The notes beneath the pieces were generated by a model. It did no database searches and had not been told where the DNA came from. It saw only the letters and a list, made by a program, of their open reading frames with translations. A program made the position numbers and the translations under genes. Shown here piece after piece: positions 13,463 to 16,208 of a stretch of 16,208 bases of DNA. Origin of the DNA: JALGWA01 sp964604955 (GTDB lineage Bacteria; Arandabacterota; Arandabacteria; Arandabacterales; JALGWA01); the NCBI GenBank assembly GCA_964604955.1, contig CAZSBE010000069.1, positions 1 through 16,208 of the forward strand, in the 5' to 3' direction. Position 1 is the first letter of the stretch; each line of letters starts with the position of its first letter.

Positions 13463-14864
13463 CCCTGGCACCTGCAACGGTCTCGAGCACCTTCAACTTG
13501 TAGCGCAGCTTGTCGCGCTTGATGCCGAGCAGCCTTGCCGCCCGGCTCTGGTTGAAGCCGCTCTGTTTCATGGCCTTGTCGATTAGTTCCATCTCTATAT
13601 TACCGATAAGGCCGTCGAAATCAATACCGTTCTCAGGAAAGCCCGATGACAGCGCTCTTTCGAGGATTTCCAGGGTCTCGTTGGCCTCGTCGCCGCTCAT
13701 CTCGCCGAGCGACAGGTGCTCGGGCTCGACGAAGTCGCCGTCAAAGAGGAGCACGGCGCGCTCGACGACGTTCTTGAGCTCGCGGACGTTTCCCGGCCAG
13801 TGGTACTCGTTCATGGCGGCGATGGCCTTGGGCGAGAAGCCGCGCACGTTCTTGGTGAAGACCTGGTTATAGTTGTTGAGGAAATGCTTGGCCAGCATCT
13901 CGATGTCCTCCACCCTCTCCCTTAAGGGTGGGACGCGCAGCGGAACCACCTTGAGGCGGTAGTAGAGGTCCTCGCGGAAACCGCCGTGCCTCACGGCTGT
14001 CGAGAGGTCGCGGTTGGTGGCCGAGATTATGCGCAGGCTCACCTTGATGTCGCGCGTCCCGCCCACGCGCTTGAAGGTCATGCGCTCCATGACCCTGAGG
14101 AGCTTCACCTGTATGGTGAGGCTCATCTCTGCGACTTCGTCCAGGAACACGGTGCCGCCGTTGGCCAGCTCGAAGAGGCCGAGTTTCTGAGTCTTGGCGT
14201 CGGTGAAGGAGCCGCGTTCGTGGCCGAAGAGCTCGCTCTCTAAGAGCTGCTCGGGCAGCGCCCCGCAGTTGAGTTCCATGAAGGGCTCATTCCGCCGCGG
14301 GCTCAGCTTGTGGACTATGTTGGCGACGAGCTCCTTGCCCGTCCCGCTCTCGCCCTCGATCAGCACGGTCGTCGTCTCGCTTCGCGCGAGGTTCTCGATC
14401 ATGCCCATGAGATCCAGCATGGCCTTGCTTCTTCCCACCACGAAGTCGAAGTCGAACTTGAGGAGCTGCTTCTTGCGCCAGTGGGCTATCTCCAGCCAGA
14501 GTTTCTTGGATTCGAGCGCCCGCCTGATGGTGAGCAGCAGGTGGTCGATGTCGACCGGCTTGGGAATGTAGTCATAAGCTCCCGCCTTGAGCGCCTTGAC
14601 CGCGCATGAGACCTCGCCGTAGGCCGTGATCATGATGACGATGGTTTCCTGCTCGATCTCCTTGATCTTGTTGAGCACCTTGATGCCGTTCATGCCGGGC
14701 ATCTTGTAGTCCAGGATGACGACTTCGGGCGGGTCGCTCTGGAAGAACTCGAGCGCCTCCTCGCCGGACGCCGCGACGCAGACGTCATGCCCTTCCTCCC
14801 CGATGGCCTTGGAGAGGAAGTGCCGTATGGTGTCCTGGTCGTCGACTACGAGTATTCTAGCCAT
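13443..14864 (-). CDS. NtrC-family sigma54-dependent response regulator
   Basis: A 473-residue DNA-binding activator with three domains. The receiver domain (1-120) has Asp8/Asp9, phospho-acceptor Asp52 (VVILDYKMPGMNG), Thr80 and Lys102. The AAA+ sigma54-interaction domain (about 142-375) has Walker A GESGTGKE (171-178), Walker B GGTVFLDE (236-243), the FREDLYYRLKVVPLRVPPLRER box (296-317), and the sensor-like WPGNVREL. The C-terminal Fis-type helix-turn-helix (about 424-458) includes NQSRAARLLGIKRDKLRYKL. The sigma54-contact loop reads GSFTDA (218-223) rather than the common GAFTGA; the key threonine is kept. Its ATG overlaps the kinase stop by 8 bp, with AAGGGA 8 nt upstream, so the kinase next door is its likely partner. 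I found no clear sigma54 promoter in the window, so its targets are unknown. Confidence 0.97.
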   Translation of the reverse strand: MARILVVDDQDTIRHFLSKAIGEEGHDVCVAASGEEALEFFQSDPPEVVILDYKMPGMNGIKVLNKIKEIEQETIVIMITAYGEVSCAVKALKAGAYDYIPKPVDIDHLLLTIRRALESKKLWLEIAHWRKKQLLKFDFDFVVGRSKAMLDLMGMIENLARSETTTVLIEGESGTGKELVANIVHKLSPRRNEPFMELNCGALPEQLLESELFGHERGSFTDAKTQKLGLFELANGGTVFLDEVAEMSLTIQVKLLRVMERMTFKRVGGTRDIKVSLRIISATNRDLSTAVRHGGFREDLYYRLKVVPLRVPPLRERVEDIEMLAKHFLNNYNQVFTKNVRGFSPKAIAAMNEYHWPGNVRELKNVVERAVLLFDGDFVEPEHLSLGEMSGDEANETLEILERALSSGFPENGIDFDGLIGNIEMELIDKAMKQSGFNQSRAARLLGIKRDKLRYKLKVLETVAGARDGGTAT

Positions 14865-16149
14865 GACGCGCGTCCCTTATGGGCAGGGTCACCGTGAACA
14901 CGGTCCCCCGGTCCTTGCCCTGCGAGACTTCTATGGTCCCGCGATGTCTCTCGACTATGTTGCGGCTCAGGTAGAGGCCCAGCCCCGTGCCGCTCGCCTT
15001 CCCGCTGTGGAAGGGCTCGAATATCCTGTCTATCTCGTCGATGGGTATGCCGCAGCCGTTGTCGGCGAACTCGACCTGGATGCTGTGGCCCGAGCAGGCC
15101 ATGCGGATGCCGACGCGGCCTCCGGCAGAGCATGCCTCCACGGCGTTCTTGATTATGTTGATGAAGACCTGCTGGAGCCGGTCGGGGTCCGCCTTGATGG
15201 GCGGCGCGTTCTTATCGAGCGCCACCTCCGTCTTGACCTCTTTCTTCAGTATCTCCTCGCTCAGGCAGAGGAGGCTCTGGTTAATGACCTCGCCGACGTC
15301 GGCCTCCACGAAGATAAGGGTCGGCGGCTTGGACACGGAGTAGAGGTCGTCTATGATACGGTTGAGCCTGTTTATCTCGGTCAGTATGAACTCGACCGTC
15401 TCCCCTTCGGTCGCCCCGGACTGGAGCTTTCTCGCCAGGTACTGGACGCCGGCCGAGATGCCCGTGAGCGGGTTCTTTATCTCATGCGCGATGCTGGAGG
15501 TGAGCCTGCTCAGAAGCTCCACTTTCTCCTCGTGGAAATCATCGGCCTCCCCGGGGTCCATGCCCCTCCGTAGATTGGCGACGAGGCTCGCCCCCAGGAG
15601 CGCCTTGACCTCGAGGCCCATGTCGCCCTCGCCTTCGGACTCGCACACCGCGAGACACGCCAGGCGCATGCCTTCTTCCAGGCCGAGGCGCCGCTCGATT
15701 CCCGGGACGGGAAGCTTGCTGAGCGGCTGGTAGAAATATGCGACGCTCGAGTCCATGGGGATGAGCTCGCACCACGTGCCGTCGCGCGGGAAGACCTCGT
15801 TGGAGATGATTATCTTGCCCCTGCCTCCCCTCGGCCTGTCCTCGCGTATGAGCTTCGCCAGCGGTCCCCTGTCGTCCAGAGACGGCACGGACATGAGGCT
15901 CGTGAGTCCGGAACGCCCCGCGGCGATGATGCCGGCCGACTTGCCCTGGGCGTCGGTCTCTATGAGCGCGATGAGGTCGAGGCGGGCGCTCACGGCCGCC
16001 TCGACCACGAAGGACTGGAGCCCCGCGAGCCGCGAATTGTCCTTGGGAGTGGCCGCCGTCCTGTCGCGGCATGCGGCCGCCCCCCGGCCGTCGGGGACGC
16101 GGGCGTTGATCGACTTCACGATAGACTTCAGGTCCGGCAGAGAAAGCAT
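14857..16149 (-). CDS. Soluble sensor histidine kinase, partner of the sigma54 regulator
   Basis: A 430-residue kinase without membrane segments, so it probably senses a cytosolic signal or a protein partner. The N-terminal 190 residues form an alpha/beta region, perhaps GAF-like (SFVVEAAVSARLDLIALIETDAQG), which I cannot classify firmly. The dimerisation H-box is SRLTSSIAHEIKNPLTGISAG with His222. The ATPase domain has the N-box QQVFINIIKNAVEA (326-339), G1 DNGCGIP (363-369), F-box IFEPFHSGK and G2 GTGLGLYLS (387-395). This layout is that of NtrB-type kinases. ATG 16149 is chosen because GGAAGG lies 6 nt upstream, whereas the first in-frame ATG (16155) abuts it. The frame stays open to the right edge of the window (16208), so a longer N-terminus is not excluded, though those upstream codons have poor GC at third positions. 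Confidence 0.93.
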   Translation of the reverse strand: MLSLPDLKSIVKSINARVPDGRGAAACRDRTAATPKDNSRLAGLQSFVVEAAVSARLDLIALIETDAQGKSAGIIAAGRSGLTSLMSVPSLDDRGPLAKLIREDRPRGGRGKIIISNEVFPRDGTWCELIPMDSSVAYFYQPLSKLPVPGIERRLGLEEGMRLACLAVCESEGEGDMGLEVKALLGASLVANLRRGMDPGEADDFHEEKVELLSRLTSSIAHEIKNPLTGISAGVQYLARKLQSGATEGETVEFILTEINRLNRIIDDLYSVSKPPTLIFVEADVGEVINQSLLCLSEEILKKEVKTEVALDKNAPPIKADPDRLQQVFINIIKNAVEACSAGGRVGIRMACSGHSIQVEFADNGCGIPIDEIDRIFEPFHSGKASGTGLGLYLSRNIVERHRGTIEVSQGKDRGTVFTVTLPIRDARHG

Positions 16150-16151
16150 AC

Positions 16152-16208
16152 TCATCCTTCCGGCAAGTGCAGCTGCTGATACATTGTCGTCCTGGGTATA
16201 ATTCGGCA
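16152..16208 (-). other. Possible 3' end of a further upstream gene (18 codons visible)
   Basis: A minus-strand frame runs from the window edge to a TGA at 16152-16154 that overlaps the ATG at 16155 (ATGA). It reads CRIIPRTTMYQQLHLPEG. If real, it would be the tail of a gene co-transcribed with the kinase. The stretch is too short to recognise, and it may be just leader DNA. Confidence 0.2.
16156..16161 (-). promoter_or_regulatory. Ribosome binding site deciding the histidine kinase start
   Basis: GGAAGG on the minus strand directly precedes ATGAGTATG. Its spacing is 0 nt to the first ATG (16155) and 6 nt to the second (16149), so the second is preferred. Confidence 0.6.

Noticed and set aside
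12926..13477. LptE-like start at TTG 13477
   Set aside because: No clear SD precedes it, whereas ATG 13462 has AGGTG six bases upstream. The signal peptide is intact either way.
1..16208. sigma54 promoters (TGGCAC-N5-TTGC), CRISPR repeats, tRNA or rRNA genes, transposases
   Set aside because: Reading both strands by eye, TGGCAC occurrences (for example near 2198 and 13466) lack a TTGC at the right spacing, and none of the other element types was recognisable.

Overview
The window looks like chromosomal DNA from a GC-rich, Gram-negative bacterium. The Gram-negative call rests on an LptE-like outer-membrane LPS-assembly lipoprotein and a second lipobox-bearing secreted enzyme. Bacterial signatures include clear Shine-Dalgarno sequences, some TTG and GTG starts, sigma70-like TTGACA/TTGACT promoters, and a bacterial two-component system with a sigma54-type activator. 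Phylum cannot be fixed by eye; an uncultured or candidate-phylum lineage is plausible. I see no rRNA, tRNA, CRISPR array, integrase or transposase.

Layout, left to right. (1) 1-1310, minus: N-terminal 436 codons of a polytopic membrane sensor with a PDZ-like domain, cut by the window edge. (2) 1474-4361, plus: a membrane-anchored TPR protein translationally coupled (ATGA overlap) to a cytosolic GH57 glycoside hydrolase; these are the only two plus-strand genes. (3) 4362-5377: a GNAT acetyltransferase on the minus strand, with AT-rich sequence on both sides. A 14-16 bp motif occurs on both sides of it in inverted orientation, once inside its own promoter; this is the oddest non-coding structure here. 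(4) 5378-8037, minus: an RDD membrane protein and a secreted lipoprotein S9 peptidase, each followed by a hairpin terminator. (5) 8160-11813, minus: leuS and a GT4 glycosyltransferase, 9 bp apart and probably co-transcribed. (6) 12006-16155, minus: a tight four-gene unit of soluble histidine kinase, NtrC-type sigma54 response regulator, LptE-like lipoprotein and thioredoxin reductase, joined by overlaps or 2-bp gaps.

Functionally the window combines housekeeping (leuS, trxB), envelope biogenesis (LptE-like protein, glycosyltransferase), alpha-glucan metabolism (GH57), protein or peptide turnover (S9) and signalling (PDZ-membrane sensor, two-component pair). The best leads are the inverted motif pair around the GNAT gene, the embedding of an LptE-like gene and trxB in a two-component operon close to leuS, the GSFTDA variant of the sigma54-contact loop, and a GH57 enzyme lacking a GDDH-type segment expected from memory of the family. 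Nothing here clearly amounts to a wholly new system.
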